Shown: piece by piece, positions 11,795-23,935 of the stretch | Layout of the letters: each line of letters starts with the position of its first letter | Position numbering within the stretch: the first letter of the stretch is position 1 | From: Parasponia andersonii | Taxonomy: Eukaryota; Streptophyta; Magnoliopsida; Rosales; Cannabaceae | DNA length: 64,000 bases | Direction of reading: 5' to 3' | NCBI GenBank assembly: GCA_002914805.1 | Contig: JXTB01000402.1 | Coordinates: 46,429-110,428 of the forward strand | Made by a program: the position numbers and the translations under genes | The notes under the pieces: generated by a model | Database searches by the model: none | What the model was told of the DNA's origin: nothing | Seen by the model: only the letters and a program-made list of their open reading frames with translations

Positions 11795-12174
11795 TTGTGG
11801 CCTCGAGGAACTTGGCCGTTCTTAAAGTCTACCATAACCTTTCTCTGAGCCTGAGTAACACTGACCTCTACTTCAGCCTGAAGGCTCTCGAGCTTTTTCC
11901 TCAGCTGGCTCTCAATCTCTTTGCCATTCAAGGCCTCCTCATCAGCTTTCTTCTTCTCTTTGAGAGTCTTGTCTCAGGTATCCCCTGTATCATTTTGATG
12001 GCATTAGGTATCTTTGAGCAGGTCATTGAGAGTCTCAGAGAGCTAGGTAAGCCTCCAAAGCTCCCTGATAACCTGAGCCCTAAAGAGCACATACTCAATA
12101 AAGGCCTGAGTGAAAAAAGAGAAAACAACTTATATCAACAAAGTATGCACCAAGAGGGCAAAACGAGTACTTAC
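11795..12174 (-). pseudogene. Antisense Tat gene, 3' part (coiled-coil segment)
   Basis: The minus strand reads AFIEYVLFRAQVIRELWRL, then KEKKKADEEALNGKEIESQ and KKLESLQAEVEVSVTQAQ, a charged heptad-rich coiled coil. Stops lie between these pieces. It is the C-terminal end of an antisense ORF whose earlier parts are at 29322-30620 and 23464-23935. The pieces were separated by the Athila and Copia insertions. Extra antisense ORFs downstream of pol are known in Tat elements and often carry a gypsy-type transposase-like domain; I did not verify that domain here. Confidence 0.6.
12170..12174 (+). repeat. Target-site duplication CTTAC (left)
   Basis: Identical to 23459-23463, directly flanking the TG...CA ends of the Athila element. 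Confidence 0.9.
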
Positions 12175-13591
12175 TGATAACTCTATAAAAATAGAGTTAT
12201 TTGATATGTTTTTGAGTCTTAGGATAGTTGTTTTAAAGGATAAAATTGTCTAGTTTAGGTTTTTTTTCTTTATTTTATTTTGGTATGTGGTGTTTCTGAT
12301 GTTAAAAATCTAATACAGTCAATATCTATTTTATTTCTGTTAATTTTCAATATAAATGCTGAATTTAGGACTTGAGTTCTGATGAATTTAAATGGTAGAA
12401 TCTTTGAAGGAAGGCTGAAGTTAAGTCAAGGCTGGGAGTAACTTTGTTGCAGTATCTTTTACGCACAGCTAGTGCTGAGAGCTAATATTAAATGCCAGCT
12501 AAGGAAAAATGAAGCAAATATGTTCCTTACTCCATATTTGGCTGACACGTGTATTAAGGTACCTTACCTAATCTAATATAAAAGGAAAGTGTAATGTAAG
12601 GAGAGGGGAGTGGCGGCTGAGCAGGGAGCAAAATACAGAAAAGGAAAGAAAGAGAGGAGGATAGTACAGAGAAGAGCGGGTGAATGAGAGGGAGTACTAG
12701 TAGTAGGGAGCTCCAATTATCATTAACTAGCTAGACTTTTTCTTACCTTTTTAAACTTCTTTGTGTTTAATTTTCTCTCTTTCAGTGGATTTTCTGTAAT
12801 CTATGGAATATTTTGGGCTGATGATTTTTGAGCCCCAGAACATGAGCTAAGCTTTTCTTAGCTGGGATTATGATGAATCTAAGGTTATAATGACTGGTTA
12901 AGTGTTGTTTTGATTTTTATGTAAATTTTCTCTAGTTCATTCAAGTGAGCTTAGTTACTAATTCCTGTTATTGCTTGGCCACCAATATTCAGGATAAATA
13001 TATTAGGATTAAATTTGGAAAGATTAATCTTAATTGAATCTAGCTTGAATGATGCATGTTTTACTCATCTCCTTGGTAGATCTTTGAATTAGTAATGGTA
13101 TAGGAATATATTGTTGCCATGTATAACCCAATGGAAATTGATGCTATAAATGGTGTTTCGAGAGTTGGGTTAGTATAGGAATATGTAAATCTGGTTTGAA
13201 GAACTTAAAACATAATAAATTCGGAAGATTATTATGTGCTGATTGAATTTTCGGTTTACTAGAGTGATTTTGCCATAAGCGTTGCTGCAGCAATTAAACC
13301 CAGATTTGTAACTAAACAGGATTCAGTAATCCCAGCTTAAACCCACTACTGGTTGACATTTAATTGATATTTCGCGTTATTTTCTATTTGGGAATTACAT
13401 TTTTATCAGTATTCTTTAGTTTTTACCATTTACTTGCAAATCTCTATTTCTTATTCCTTAAAACTATCTACTTTGACATTTAGCGTTTACAAATAACTTG
13501 ACAAGTAATCCCTGTGGAGACGATACTTAACTTACTACTGTATTATTTGTTCGACATGTCTACTTGCATAGCAATTATAAAATTCGCAACA
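12175..13591 (+). repeat. 5' LTR of the Athila element
   Basis: 1417 bases from TGATAACTCT to TTCGCAACA. It aligns to 21996-23458 almost throughout. It lacks about 47 bases that the 3' LTR has near 22268-22320. A TATA box lies at 12577-12585. Confidence 0.92.
12577..12585 (+). promoter_or_regulatory. TATA box of the Athila 5' LTR
   Basis: TATAAAAGG, followed by an AG-rich leader. The 3' LTR equivalent (near 22444) has decayed to TGTAAAAGG. Confidence 0.6.
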
Positions 13592-13597
13592 AGTTTT

Positions 13598-13615
13598 TGG
13601 CGCCGTTGCTGGGGA
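13598..13615 (+). other. Athila primer binding site
   Basis: TGGCGCCGTTGCTGGGGA begins six bases after the LTR. It is one base off the usual plant Athila PBS (tRNA-Asp type), in which the CT is CC. Confidence 0.85.
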
Positions 13616-13724
13616 TTGAGAAAACTAACATTATTTGTAGAAACTAATTTTTTTTTCTTGCCATAGTGTGTTTTTGTTCTTTATCTTTTGGATCGGTTGT
13701 CTTGCAGGAGAGTATATTTTTTAT

Positions 13725-15580
13725 ATGAATAATCAGCGAAAACAAGAGTTGGCGCCCTTAGATCCTGAGATTGAAAGAACATTTTGAGCAAGGAGAAGAG
13801 AGCAACAATAAGGGTTAGCTGGTGTAGAAGGAATGGCTGAAGTTGCTGGTGCTAATAATGCTGCAGCAATGGCAGATGATAGGGATAGAACAATCAGAGA
13901 GTATGCTATTCCTATCCTCAATGAGCTTAATCCTGGCATTGTTAGGCCCGAAATTCAAGCTCCCCAATTTGAATTAAAGCCGGTGATGTTTCAAATGCTC
14001 CAAACTGTGGGGCAATTCAGTGGGGTACCAACAGAGGATCCATATCTTCACCTCCAGTTGTTCATAGAAGTGTGTGATTCATTCGATTGCAGGGAGTCAC
14101 AGATGAAGCTTTAAGGATGAAATTATTCCCATATTCTTTACGAGATAGAGCAAGAGCTTGGTACCCCCAGATTCGATAGCCACCTGGAATAACTTGTCGG
14201 AGAAATTTTTGATGAAATATTTCCCACCAACTAAAAATGCTAAGCTCCGAAATGATATTACTTCTTTTTAGCAGTTGGATGGGGAATCTTTATATGAATC
14301 ATGGGAGCGCTTTAAGGAATTGCTAAGAAAATGCCCACACCATGAAATCCCTCATTGGATCCAAATAAAGACATTTTATAATGGCCTCAATGCTCATACT
14401 CAGTCAATGGTGGATGCTTCGGCTAATGGTGTTCTTCTTACAAAATCCTATAATGATACTTATGAGATTTTAGAGCGAATGGCCAATAATAACTATCAAT
14501 GGCCGACTGAAATAGTTGCTGCAAGAAGGCGTGCTACTAGAATTCATGATGTTGATGCAGTCACAACCTTGACAGCTCAAGTTTCATCGTTGTCCAATAT
14601 CCTGAAATCTATGAATATGGCTACTAGAGCAAATACAGAGAAATCTACTGCAATTTCTTGCATTTATTATGGTGAGAGGCATTCATTTGACAGTTGTCCA
14701 TCTAACTCTGCTTCAGTATGTTATATGGGGAACTATAACAAGAACAACAATCCATTTTCAAACACTTATGACCAAGGATAGAGGCAGCACCCTAATTTTT
14801 CATGGAGCAACCAAGGAGCTACTTCAGATACAACCCCATAGAAACCAGCCCATCCACCTAGTTTCTAATATCATCTACCACAGCAACAATAGTATCAAAA
14901 ACAGCAATATCCAGAGCAATCCAACTCTATGGAAGTTTTATTAAAGGAGTATATGGTGAAAAATGACAGTATCATTCAGAATCAATCCGCAATGATTCAA
15001 AGCCAAGCAGCCTCACTCAGAAACTTGGAGAATCAAATGGGGCAGTTAGCCAATGCCTTGAATAGCAGACCTCAAGGTTCTTTGCCAAGTGATACAGAAA
15101 ATCCAAGGTGTGAGAATAAAGAGCATTGCAAAGTGATCTCATTAAGGAGTGGGAAAGAGCTGAAAGGGCCTGAGCTAAGGCTTAAACAATCAAGAGAGCC
15201 CTCTTCAATCCAAGGAGAAAAGGATAAGGAAGATAGAGTGGAAAATATAACAAAGCAAACTGCTGAAAAAGCTACATCTGCTATAGCATCGCTACCGCAT
15301 AATTGTCCAGAAAAGCAGAATAACAAACCACCGCCATCTTTTCCTCAACGATTCAACACGCAGCAGCAAGATAAACAATTCAACAAATTTTTATAGGTCT
15401 TGAAGCAGCTGCATATCAATATACCACTCGTAGAAGCTTTAGAACAGATGCCAAAGTATGTCAAATTCATGAAGGACATCCTCTCCAAGAAAAGAAGATT
15501 AGGAGAGTTTGAAACAGTGGTGACCAAAGAGTGCAGCTCCATCTTGCAGAGTAAAATTCCTCTTAAACTTTAAGACCCTA
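13725..15580 (+). pseudogene. Athila gag remnant
   Basis: The ATG at 13725 gives MNNQRKQELAPLDPEIERTF, then a stop. The frame resumes over 13833-14114 (DDRDRTIREYAIPILNELNP and QTVGQFSGVPTEDPYLHLQ). A damaged stretch follows at 14115-14274. It is open again over 14275-14781 (ESLYESWERFKELLRKCPHH, the typical gag core) and 14929-15396 (coiled NLENQMGQLANALNSRP, then VISLRSGKEL). The last part lies at the gag/protease junction, and the KVISLRSGKE motif is characteristic of Athila. Stops and frameshifts remove function. Confidence 0.85.
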
Positions 15581-15599
15581 GAAGCTTTACGATACCATG

Positions 15600-16030
15600 T
15601 TCTATTGGTGACACCTATTATGGAAAATCCTTGTGTGAACTAGGAGCAACCATAAACTTGATGCCCATGTCAGTTTTCAGAAAGTTAGGAATTAGAGAAG
15701 CAAGACCAACTATAGTTACTCTTCAGCTTGCAGATAGATCTTTTGTTCACCCTGAAAAAAAAATCGAAGATATTTTAGTTCCGGTGGATAAGTTCATATT
15801 TCCCGCGGATTTTATTGTGTTGGATTATGAGGTTGACAATAAGGTGTCATAATCTTAGGCAGGCCATTTCTTGCTATTGGAAGGACATTGATTGATGTGC
15901 AAAAAGGAGAACTCACTATGCGAGTTGATGATGAACATGTCACTTTCAATGTGTTCAAAACTATGTGATTTCCGGATGAAATAGAAGAGTGTTCAGCCAT
16001 CAATATGTTAGATTCACTTGTGTAGAAGCA
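15600..16030 (+). pseudogene. Athila protease remnant
   Basis: The active-site region reads CELGATINLMPMSVFRKLG from about 15631, where Athila proteases have D-L-G; the catalytic aspartate is glutamate here. The flap side follows (ADRSFVHPEKKIEDILVPVD) and then, after a frame change at about 15850, [20 protein letters not shown]. It would process the gag-pol polyprotein. Confidence 0.8.
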
Positions 16031-16119
16031 ATTCCAGGGAACTTATAATAACAATCTGATTTCGGTATCCACCAAGGCTGATTTTGATGAAGAAATTGAA
16101 AAAGAGGGCTATGTACCAT

Positions 16120-17260
16120 GGGTGGACACAAAGTATTCACTTGCTAGACCAGGAAAGCAATTTGAATCTCTTGAATTATTGGAGAGGGATTTCAAGCCTT
16201 CTAAACCATCTGTTGAAGAACTCCCAGTTGTGGAATTGAAATTATTGCCCTCTCACTTAAAGTATGCATATTTGGGTGACTCAAATATATTACCGGTAAT
16301 TATTTCTTCAGCTTTGAGTTTGGGGCAGGAGTAGTAATCACTTGTAACACTTCGAAGGTTTAAGAAAGCTATAGGGTGGACCATTGCAGATATCAAGGGA
16401 ATCAGCCCTACAATATGTATGCATAAGATTCTACTAGAAGATTGCTTCAGCAATTTTGTAGAGCAACAACAAAGACTGAACCCAATTATGAATGAAGTAG
16501 TGAAGAAAGAGGTGATCAAGTGACTGGATACAGGGATAATTTATCCAATTTCAGACAGTTTTTGGGTCAGCCCAGTTTAGTGTGTGGCTAAAAGGGGAGG
16601 TGTAACAGTTGTGGCTAATGACAATAATGAATTAATTCCCAAAAGAATAGTAACTGGTTGGAGGGTGTGCATAGACTATAGGAAGCTCAATAAAGCTACA
16701 AGAAAAGATCATTTTCTACTACCGTTCCTTGACCAAATGCTCGACAGACTTGCTGGAAAGGAGTATTATTGTTTCTTGGATGGATACTCAGGTTACAACC
16801 AGATTGTTATAGCACCTGAGGATCAGGAGAAGACAACTTTCACCTGCCCCTATGGAACTTTTGCCTTCAGGAGAATGCCATTCGGTCTCTGCAATGCTCC
16901 AGCAACATTCCAGTGATGCATGATGTCTATTTTCAGCCATATGGTGGAAAAGACCCTTGAAGTTTTTATGGATAACTTTTCTGTATTTGGGGAATCCTAT
17001 GAAGATTGCTTGCTAAATTTAGAAAAGGTCTTGGAGTGATGCGAAGAAACTAATCTGGTCCTAAACTGGAAAAAATGTCACCTTGTGGTACAAGAAGGCA
17101 TTGTATTGGGTCATAGAGTTTCCAAGCACAGTATTGAAGTGGACAAGGCAAAAACTGAAGTTATTGAGAAGTTGTCACCACTAACATCAGTCAAGGGCAT
17201 AAAGAGTTTCTTGGGACATGCTGGTTTTTACAAAAGATTCATAAAGGATTTTTAAAAAAT
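16120..17260 (+). pseudogene. Athila reverse transcriptase remnant
   Basis: 16122-16334 is the linker ahead of RT (LPSHLKYAYLGDSNILPVII). RT runs from about 16400: PIMNEVVKKEVIK, then RVCIDYRKLNKATRKDHFLL, LDGYSGYNQIVIAPEDQEK and FRRMPFGLCNAPATFQ (16584-16916 open). The catalytic box is FMDN at 16962-16976 instead of FMDD. Stops occur at 16917, 17038 and in the 17250 region. One missing aspartate is enough to abolish polymerisation. Confidence 0.88.
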
Positions 17261-17816
17261 TTCCAAGCTACTATGCACTTTGCTGGAGCAAAACAGATCT
17301 TTCGATTTCAATGAAGAATGTATGCAAACCTTCTCAGAGCTAAAGAAAAGACTTGTTTCTGCCCCTATTATAATAGCTCCAAACTGGTCTTTACTATTTG
17401 AGCTGATGTGTGATGTAAGCGATTATGTAGTTGGAGCTGTATTGGGACAGAAAAAAGAGAAGGTATTCCATTCTATTTACTATAGCAGCAGGACTTTATC
17501 CGATGCTCAACTAAACTACACCACTACCAAGAAGGAACTCCTAGCTGTTGTTTTTGCTTTTGATAAATTCGGATCTTATCTTATAGGAACAAAGGTCACT
17601 GTTTATACATACCACTCAGCAATCAAGTATCTCATTGCAAAGAAGGATGCCAAACCAAGATTGATCAGATGGATATTGTTATTGCAAGAGGTTGATTTGG
17701 AGATAAAAGATAGGAAGGGTTCTGAGAATCAAGTTGTAGATCACTTATCAAGAATGGAAGCAGGAGATGCAAGGGAGATTAAAGAGCCCATTCAAGAAAC
17801 ATTCCCAGATAAATAG
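17261..17816 (+). pseudogene. Athila RNase H domain
   Basis: The frame 17280-17816 is fully open for 178 codons. [18 protein letters not shown] holds the first aspartate, [17 protein letters not shown] the glutamate, [13 protein letters not shown] the normally D-containing third position (Y here) and VVDHLSRM the final aspartate. Loss of the third acidic residue suggests inactivity even though the frame is open. Confidence 0.88.
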
Positions 17817-17899
17817 CTTTTAGTTGTATAGCAGATGACTACTCCATAGTATACAGACTTTGTTAATTATTTAGTTAGTGGATTACTTCCATCTAAGAT

Positions 17900-19118
17900 G
17901 AGCAGCCAGTAGCGAAAGAAATTTTTCCATGATATAAAAGCTTACTGTTGGGATAAACCTTAGCTTTACAAGCAATGTGCAGATCAGATTTTGCGTAGGT
18001 ATGTTCCTAGCGAAGAGATTCATAGTATCTTATACCATTACCATTCATCTCCATATGGGGGACATTTTGGAGGTTTTAGAATAGCTGCTAAGGTCTTGCA
18101 ATCAGATTATTATTGGCCAACTATCTTCAAGTGTGCTAATGAATTTGTCAAGACTTGTGATAGGTGCCAAAGAACTGGGAACATCTCGCAAAGACATGAA
18201 ATGCCCTTAAACAATATTCTAGAAGTTGAGTTATTTGATGTGTGAGGCATAGATTTCATGGGACCATTTCCTCTATCTTTTGGGAATCATTACATTTTGG
18301 TAGCTGTAGACTATGTGTCTAAATGGGTGGAAGCTTCCACTTTTCCCATAAATGATTCCAAGTTAGTGGTAAAGTTCCTGCATAAGAATATTTTCACACG
18401 CTATGGCACTCCAAGAGCCATCATTAGTGATGAAGGAATACACTTTGGTAGCAAGCAGTTTGAGAATCTTTTGGCCAAATATGGGGTGAAGCACAAAATA
18501 GCTACAGCATACCATCCGTAGACAAGTGGCCAAGCATAAATTACCAATAGAGGGATCAAAAGAATTTTGGAGAAGGTTATGAATCCCACTAGGAAAGAGT
18601 TGTCAATAAGACTTGATGATGCTTTTTAGGCCTACAGAACAGCCTTCAAAACACCATTGGGGATGTCTCCATATAGGCTAATCTTTAGGAAAGCATATCA
18701 CTTGTCAGTGGAGCTAGAGCATCGAGCATATTGGGCGATGAAAAAACTCAGCATGGATCTTCAAGCTGCTGGAGAAACACGACTGCTACAGCTAAATAAG
18801 CTGGAAGAATTTCGGATGTGTGCTTACGAGAGTGCCAAGTTATACAAAGATAAAACAAAAAAATGGCATGATAGCAAGATCCAACAAAGGACCTTTGAAT
18901 CTGGGCAGAAAGTTCTCTTGTTTAATTCTCGATTGAAGCTATTTCCTGGTAAACTGAAGTCGAGGTGGAAGATTACCAAGGTCTATCCATATGGTGCTGT
19001 TGACTTACTGGAAGAAAACTCAGGTCGCCATTTTAAGGTCAATGGCCAAAGATTAAAGCACTACTGGGATCCTAAATTTGACAGAGGGAAAACCTCAGTC
19101 ACTCTACAAGACCTATGA
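17900..19118 (+). pseudogene. Athila integrase remnant
   Basis: The HHCC zinc finger is intact: HSILYHYHSSPYGGHFGG and then CDRCQRTGN (17991-18245 open). The core has VAVDYVSKW and [12 protein letters not shown] (both aspartates, 18258-18521). After a stop, the catalytic glutamate position in SGQA-ITNRG is a TAA codon near 18538. The C-terminal part 18657-19118 is open ([39 protein letters not shown]). At least four stops break the chain. Confidence 0.88.
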
Positions 19119-19690
19119 CTGAACAAGAAGTTGGGCTGTTGACTCTAAACTATGCGCTTAGTGGGAGGCAACCCATTGCTTATCACCCTTTTTTTTTCTT
19201 CTTTTCTTCTTTTATTTTTCTTAGAATTTTTTCATTTTCTTATTCTTTTGTTAGTTGTTAAAAAAAAAGGGTAACGAGAAGTGAAAACTTGATTTTTGAT
19301 ATGTGGTTAATTCTTATGCAAGGAAACGTGCTTAACAGTGGAGACAAGTGGGAAAGCAGGAGTTCAGAAAGGAGTTTTGGTATTTTGATACAGAACGATA
19401 GATTCCTAGGAAATGACAGATTTCTACGCAATGAAATTCGTGTTGTATATTTGCTACAGCAACAGACTCAGTTCTAGACTATTAATGGGAAAAAAAAAAG
19501 AAAGTGGGGTAACTTTTTTTTTTTTAATAAAACCCTAACCCCACACAATCTCCTTCAATAGCAACCTCCTTTCAGTCTTCACCTCACCACTCTCCTCTTC
19601 TTTGACGGCTATTGGCAATTCCGGTGAAGGGTTTCATTTTTGCTCAAGTTTGGGAGAGAGAAATTTGCTATTGCACGAGACATAGGAATC
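19119..19690 (+). other. Athila spacer between pol and ORF3
   Basis: Noncoding, T-rich stretch with A and T runs. Short open frames show no recognisable domain. Confidence 0.5.
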
Positions 19691-19699
19691 AAGCGTGTA

Positions 19700-20561
19700 G
19701 CTCGTAAAGCCTCTAAAGTAGTCAAGTTCAAATCTGAAGGAGCCGAAATAAGGTATGAAGAGAATATTCAAAATCGACCTCTAAGTGTCGAGAAAAGGGT
19801 TCTTGTGGGATAATAATGCGCCACTAGGGTAGCCACCATTCATTGCAAATATTATCATCCAACACAACTGGCAGCTATTCTGTGCTCACCAGGAAGACCC
19901 GATTATACCTCTGGTTCGAGAATTCTATGCCAACTTGACTAATCCAGAAGAGGACACTGTGTACATTAGAGGAGTTCAGGTGCCCTTGAGCATGGAAGCC
20001 ATCAATACCATCTTTAGTTTAGGGGACCCAGTAGCTGAGCACTTTGAATTCGTTGAAAATATCACAGAGTCTGAACTGCTCACGGTGTTGGAGACTGTTG
20101 CTGTAGCAGGAGCTGAGTGGAATGTCTCATCACAGGGCACCTACACATGCCTTCGGAGCTCACTAAAACCACCTGGAAAAGTATGGTACCATTTTCTAAA
20201 ATCTCATTTGCTACCCACCACGTATGGCAAAACAATTACCAAGAAGCGTGTGCTGCTGTTGTACTCCATGTTGACTGGTAAATCTATCAACGTGGGGCAA
20301 ATAATTTTCAGGGAGATTTATGCACGTGCCGCGAGGAAATCAGGGGCGCTATTTTTCTCATCCCTAATTACCAGGATGTGTCGCAATGCTCATGCCCCTT
20401 ATCTGGTAAATGAAGAAAAGTTGCACAACATGGGCAAAATAGATGCCATTGCCGTGGCCAGAATTGCCCAAGAAGGACCAGCTGAATCAACCCACCGACC
20501 CTCTTCAAGCAGACCTACTGCAGCATCCAGCAGTAGCAACAACAACGATATCCTACAGTAG
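19700..20561 (+). pseudogene. Athila third ORF (plant-transposon-like domain)
   Basis: 19935-20561 is open for 208 codons. Reading just upstream in the same frame adds QEDPIIPLVREFYANL, and an earlier GIKRVARKASKVVKF-like basic stretch near 19690 is in another frame. The VREFYAN motif followed by VYIRGVQVPLSMEAINTIF is the pattern of the 'putative plant transposon protein' domain that occurs in Athila ORFs placed after pol, historically called env-like. The C-terminus is Ser/Ala-rich and low complexity. No signal peptide or obvious membrane segment is visible, so an envelope role is not supported by this copy. Confidence 0.7.
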
Positions 20562-21978
20562 CTAAAGTCCCTGGAGCAGCGCATGAGTCAACAGTACAGC
20601 AGTTTCAGCTGATGACCATGCAGTAGCAAATTCACTAGCAGCAACAGCAATTCTGGGCATATGCAATGGAACAGGATAATGCCCTGAAGAAATCTTTGCA
20701 AAAGAATTTCACCAAACCTATTCTAATTTTCCCTGCATTTCCATAATAAATACTGCAGCTCTTAGACGATAAACACATGACAGAATCTGATGAGGATGAC
20801 TCAAATAGAGCTACAGCTTAACTATAACAGGGAGTTTTTACTTCTTTACCGTATCTTTTTATTTTTCCTTATGTGTTTCTTTACATTTTCTGTCACAGTA
20901 GGGACATTGCTTGTTTTAAGTTTAAGGGTGTTTGTTAGTTTATCTAATTGGTGTTTGTTTAACTGTTTATCTGATTATTTTTCTTTTGTGTGATTGTTTG
21001 TTAATTTCTGTGTATGTTCTGTTGCTCTAGTATGCTGCAGTTTTGTGATCTTATAAAATTCTCACTACTTTAAATTTTTCAAATTATGAGATTAATTGCC
21101 TTGAATTGAATGTTGGGGATATTTGTTTCAACTTGCTGTTAGATGTGAAATTTCTAATTTTTCTTTGCACTAGAACTATGGATTAGAGAACTTTTGGAAA
21201 GCTTTGGAAATCTTGAATCACTGTGAGGGCTTTAGGTTCTAGAACTGATTTTGTGAATCTTTTGAGGCAAAATTTAGGAGACCAAACATGAAGGACTTAA
21301 TATAAGCATGGTACATTGAAAGAAAGTTGAGTTTAAGTTTGGGGATTAAAAAAAAAATAGTGTCATGAATAATGAGTACTCCACTATTTTGAACTGCTTA
21401 GTAACCAGGGGTAACATGAGCTCCATGTGAACCTTTGCGTCAAACGGTGGTCTGAAATATGAGTATGCTACAGCAACTCTGAAAGTGAATTTGTTGAGTA
21501 ACCGGGTGCCTTCATCACCAATGTTGGCATTCATGTAAAATTGCATTGTGACATCTTAGTATTCAAAAAAAAAAAAGAAAGAAACAAGTAATAATAAAAA
21601 CAATCCCCAAATCAAGCTCAGTAGTGCAAGGTTGTTAAAAGCCTTATAAGTCTTAAGTGTTTAGTTAACTTATATTAATGGAAAAGAATTTACAAGATTA
21701 GCTTTTAAAACCAAAAAGTTAGGCCCAATGATCATGTTTTGATATGACTTGAGTAATCTAGAGAATTCTAGCCATAGTTTCCACACACACACTCAAGGGA
21801 AAATCACATGTGAAAGTAAGTTTGTAATGAATTGAACCAGTATTTGAGGAAGGGTGATTCTGATCATAGGATAAAGATTAAAAATTAAGAGCAAAGAACT
21901 AAGGAATGATTTTCTTGCTATCAATAAACCAGAATTCTTTTGTGTCTTTTGTGTCTCATCACTCGGGGACGAGTAACA
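20562..21978 (+). other. Athila 3' untranslated region
   Basis: AT-rich region with several degenerate polypurine-like motifs: AAGTTTAAGGGTG near 20918 and AAGTTTGGGGATT near 21332. No continuous coding frame. A GGGACATTGCTTG motif near 20901 is the family's usual sequence ahead of the first of these. Confidence 0.6.
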
Positions 21979-21979
21979 A

Positions 21980-21995
21980 TTCAAGTTTGGGGGTG
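21980..21995 (+). other. Athila polypurine tract
   Basis: TTCAAGTTTGGGGGTG lies immediately before the TG of the 3' LTR. It would prime plus-strand DNA synthesis. Confidence 0.75.
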
Positions 21996-23458
21996 TGATA
22001 ACTCTATAAAAATAGAGTTATTTGGTATGTTTTTGAGTCTTAGGATAGTTATTTTAAAGGAAAAAATTGTCTAGTTTAGGTGCTTTTCTTTATTTTATTT
22101 TGGTCTGTGGTATTTCTAATGTTAAAAATCTAACACATTCAATATCTATTTTATTTCTGTTAATTTTTATTAGAAATGCTGAATTTAAGACTTGAGTTTT
22201 GATGAATTTAAATGACGGCATCTTTAAAAGAAGGCTGATCTTAAGTCAAGGCTGGGAGTAACTTCACTGCAGCAATGCGCCGGAGCAATACTGAATAGTA
22301 GAAGTCTTTTTTCGACTGGCATCTTTTACGCACAGCTGGTGCTGACAGTTAACATTAAATGCCAGCTAAGGGAAAATGAAGCAAAAGTGGTCCTTACTCC
22401 ATATTTGGCTGACACGTGTGTTAGGATACCTTACCTACTCTAATGTAAAAGGAAAGTGTACTGTAAGGAGAGGGGTGTGGTGGCTGAGCAGGAAGCAAAA
22501 TACGAAAAAGGAAAGAAAGAGAAGAGGAAAGTACAGAGAAGAACGGGTGAAGGAGAGGGAGTACTAGCAGCAGGGAGCTCCAATTACCATTATCCAGCTA
22601 GACTTTTCCTTACCTTTTTAAACTTCTTTGTGTTTAATTTTCTCTCTTTCAGTGGATTTTCTGTAATCTATGGAATATTTTGAGCTGATGATTTTTGAGC
22701 CCCAGAACATGAGCTAAGCTTTTCTTAGCTGGGATTATGATGAATCTAAGCTCATAATGACTGGTTAAGTGTTGTTTTGATGTTTATGGAAATTTTCTCA
22801 AGTTCATTCAAGTGAGCTTAGTTACTAATTCCTATTATTGCTTGGCCACCAATATTCAGGATAAATATATTAGGATTAAAGCTGGAAAGATTAATCTTAA
22901 TTGGATCTAGCTTGAATGATGTATGTTTCACTCATCTCCTTGGTAGATCTTTGAATTAGTAATGGTATACGAATATATTGTTGCCATGTATAACCCAATG
23001 GAAATTGATGCTATAAATGGTGTTTCGAGAGCTAGGTTAGCATAGGAATATGTAAATCTGGTATGAAGAAGTTAAAACATAATAAATTTGGAAGATTGTT
23101 ATGTACTGATTGAATTTTTGATTTACTGGAGTGATTTTGCCATAAGCGTTGCTACAGCAATTAAACCCAGATTTGCAACTGAGGAGGATTCAATAATCTC
23201 ATCTTAAACCCAGCACTGGTTGACATTTAATTGATACTTCATGTTATTTTCTGTTAGGGATTTACATTTTTATCAGTATTCTTTAGTTTTTACCATGTAC
23301 TTGCAAATCTCTGCTTCTTATTCCTTAAAACTATCTAGTTTGACATTCAGTGTTTACAAATAACTTGGCAAGCAATTCTTGTGGAGATGATACTTAACTT
23401 ACTACTGTATTACTTGTTTAACACGTGCACTTGCGTAGCAATTATAAAATTCGCAACA
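21996..23458 (+). repeat. 3' LTR of the Athila element
   Basis: 1463 bases, TGATAACTCT to TTCGCAACA. It matches 12175-13591 with scattered substitutions and carries about 47 extra bases near 22268-22320. The CTTAC duplication follows at 23459-23463. Confidence 0.92.
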
Positions 23459-23463
23459 CTTAC
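23459..23463 (+). repeat. Target-site duplication CTTAC (right)
   Basis: Partner of 12170-12174. Confidence 0.9.
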
Positions 23464-23935
23464 CCCCGAGAAAAGGATACTTACCCCCGACATGCTGCAG
23501 CTGATAAACAAGGCAAGCCCCATCGTGTCCAACCACTTCGAGATCGAGAGGCAGGCCTCGGTATAGTGATGGCTCCTTCTGTTCACGAATAGCCGAAGGT
23601 AGGACTTGTCAAAAAAGGTTGCCAAAGCTGAAGGGGGAGTAGGAGACTCATTAGATGCTGAGGGAGGAACCACTTAACCATGAAGAGCCTCAATGCTCCC
23701 ATAGGTGGGTAGACCTTGAGCCCCGAGAGCTCTCACTGTAAGAAGGGGGGTCACACCAAACTTTGCCCTCTTCAAGGCAAATTGCTGAAGCAGTAAGCCC
23801 CCAACACACCTCTTCAAAGAAAAAGGGGTACCATGCCTAGGCTACGGGGGCAATGTAACACGATGGGGGAAAACATGAGGAATGCTCGTGGTCGAAGGCT
23901 CTAGAACTACTGGGCCTTCGACCCGAGGACTATCT
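23464..23935 (-). pseudogene. Antisense Tat gene, middle part
   Basis: On the minus strand the frame reads EGPVVLEPSTTSIPHVFP, a stop, and then (from 23673) SNESPTPPSALATFFDKSYL, LFVNRRSHHYTEACLSISKW and ISCSMSGVSILF, ending at the Athila insertion point. The strongly different base composition from the AT-rich Athila and Copia on both sides matches the outer Tat element. It continues the gene begun at 30620 and ends at 11795-12174. Function unknown. Confidence 0.6.
23931..23935 (+). repeat. Target-site duplication TATCT (left)
   Basis: Repeated at 29317-29321, flanking the Copia element. Confidence 0.85.

Larger units (their letters stand above)
12175..23458 (+). mobile_element. Athila-lineage Ty3/Gypsy retrotransposon nested in the Tat element
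   Basis: Complete structure: 5' LTR 12175-13591, PBS at 13598, gag, protease, RT, RNase H, integrase, a third ORF, PPT and 3' LTR 21996-23458, with a perfect CTTAC duplication. The PBS, the CxLGAxIN-type protease, the FMDxFSVF-type RT and the downstream ORF identify Athila. Point stops and frameshifts break gag, protease, RT and integrase, but long segments remain open. It is younger than its host Tat element because it splits it, and its LTRs remain very similar apart from one indel of about 47 bases. Confidence 0.93.

Noticed and set aside
11707-12177. 156-codon plus-strand ORF
   Set aside because: It lies opposite the coiled-coil end of the antisense Tat gene, whose minus-strand reading is more protein-like, and it runs into the Athila LTR.
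19700-20561. Envelope protein in the Athila element
   Set aside because: No signal peptide, membrane anchor or fusion-like segment is visible; the sequence fits a plant-transposon-like domain instead.
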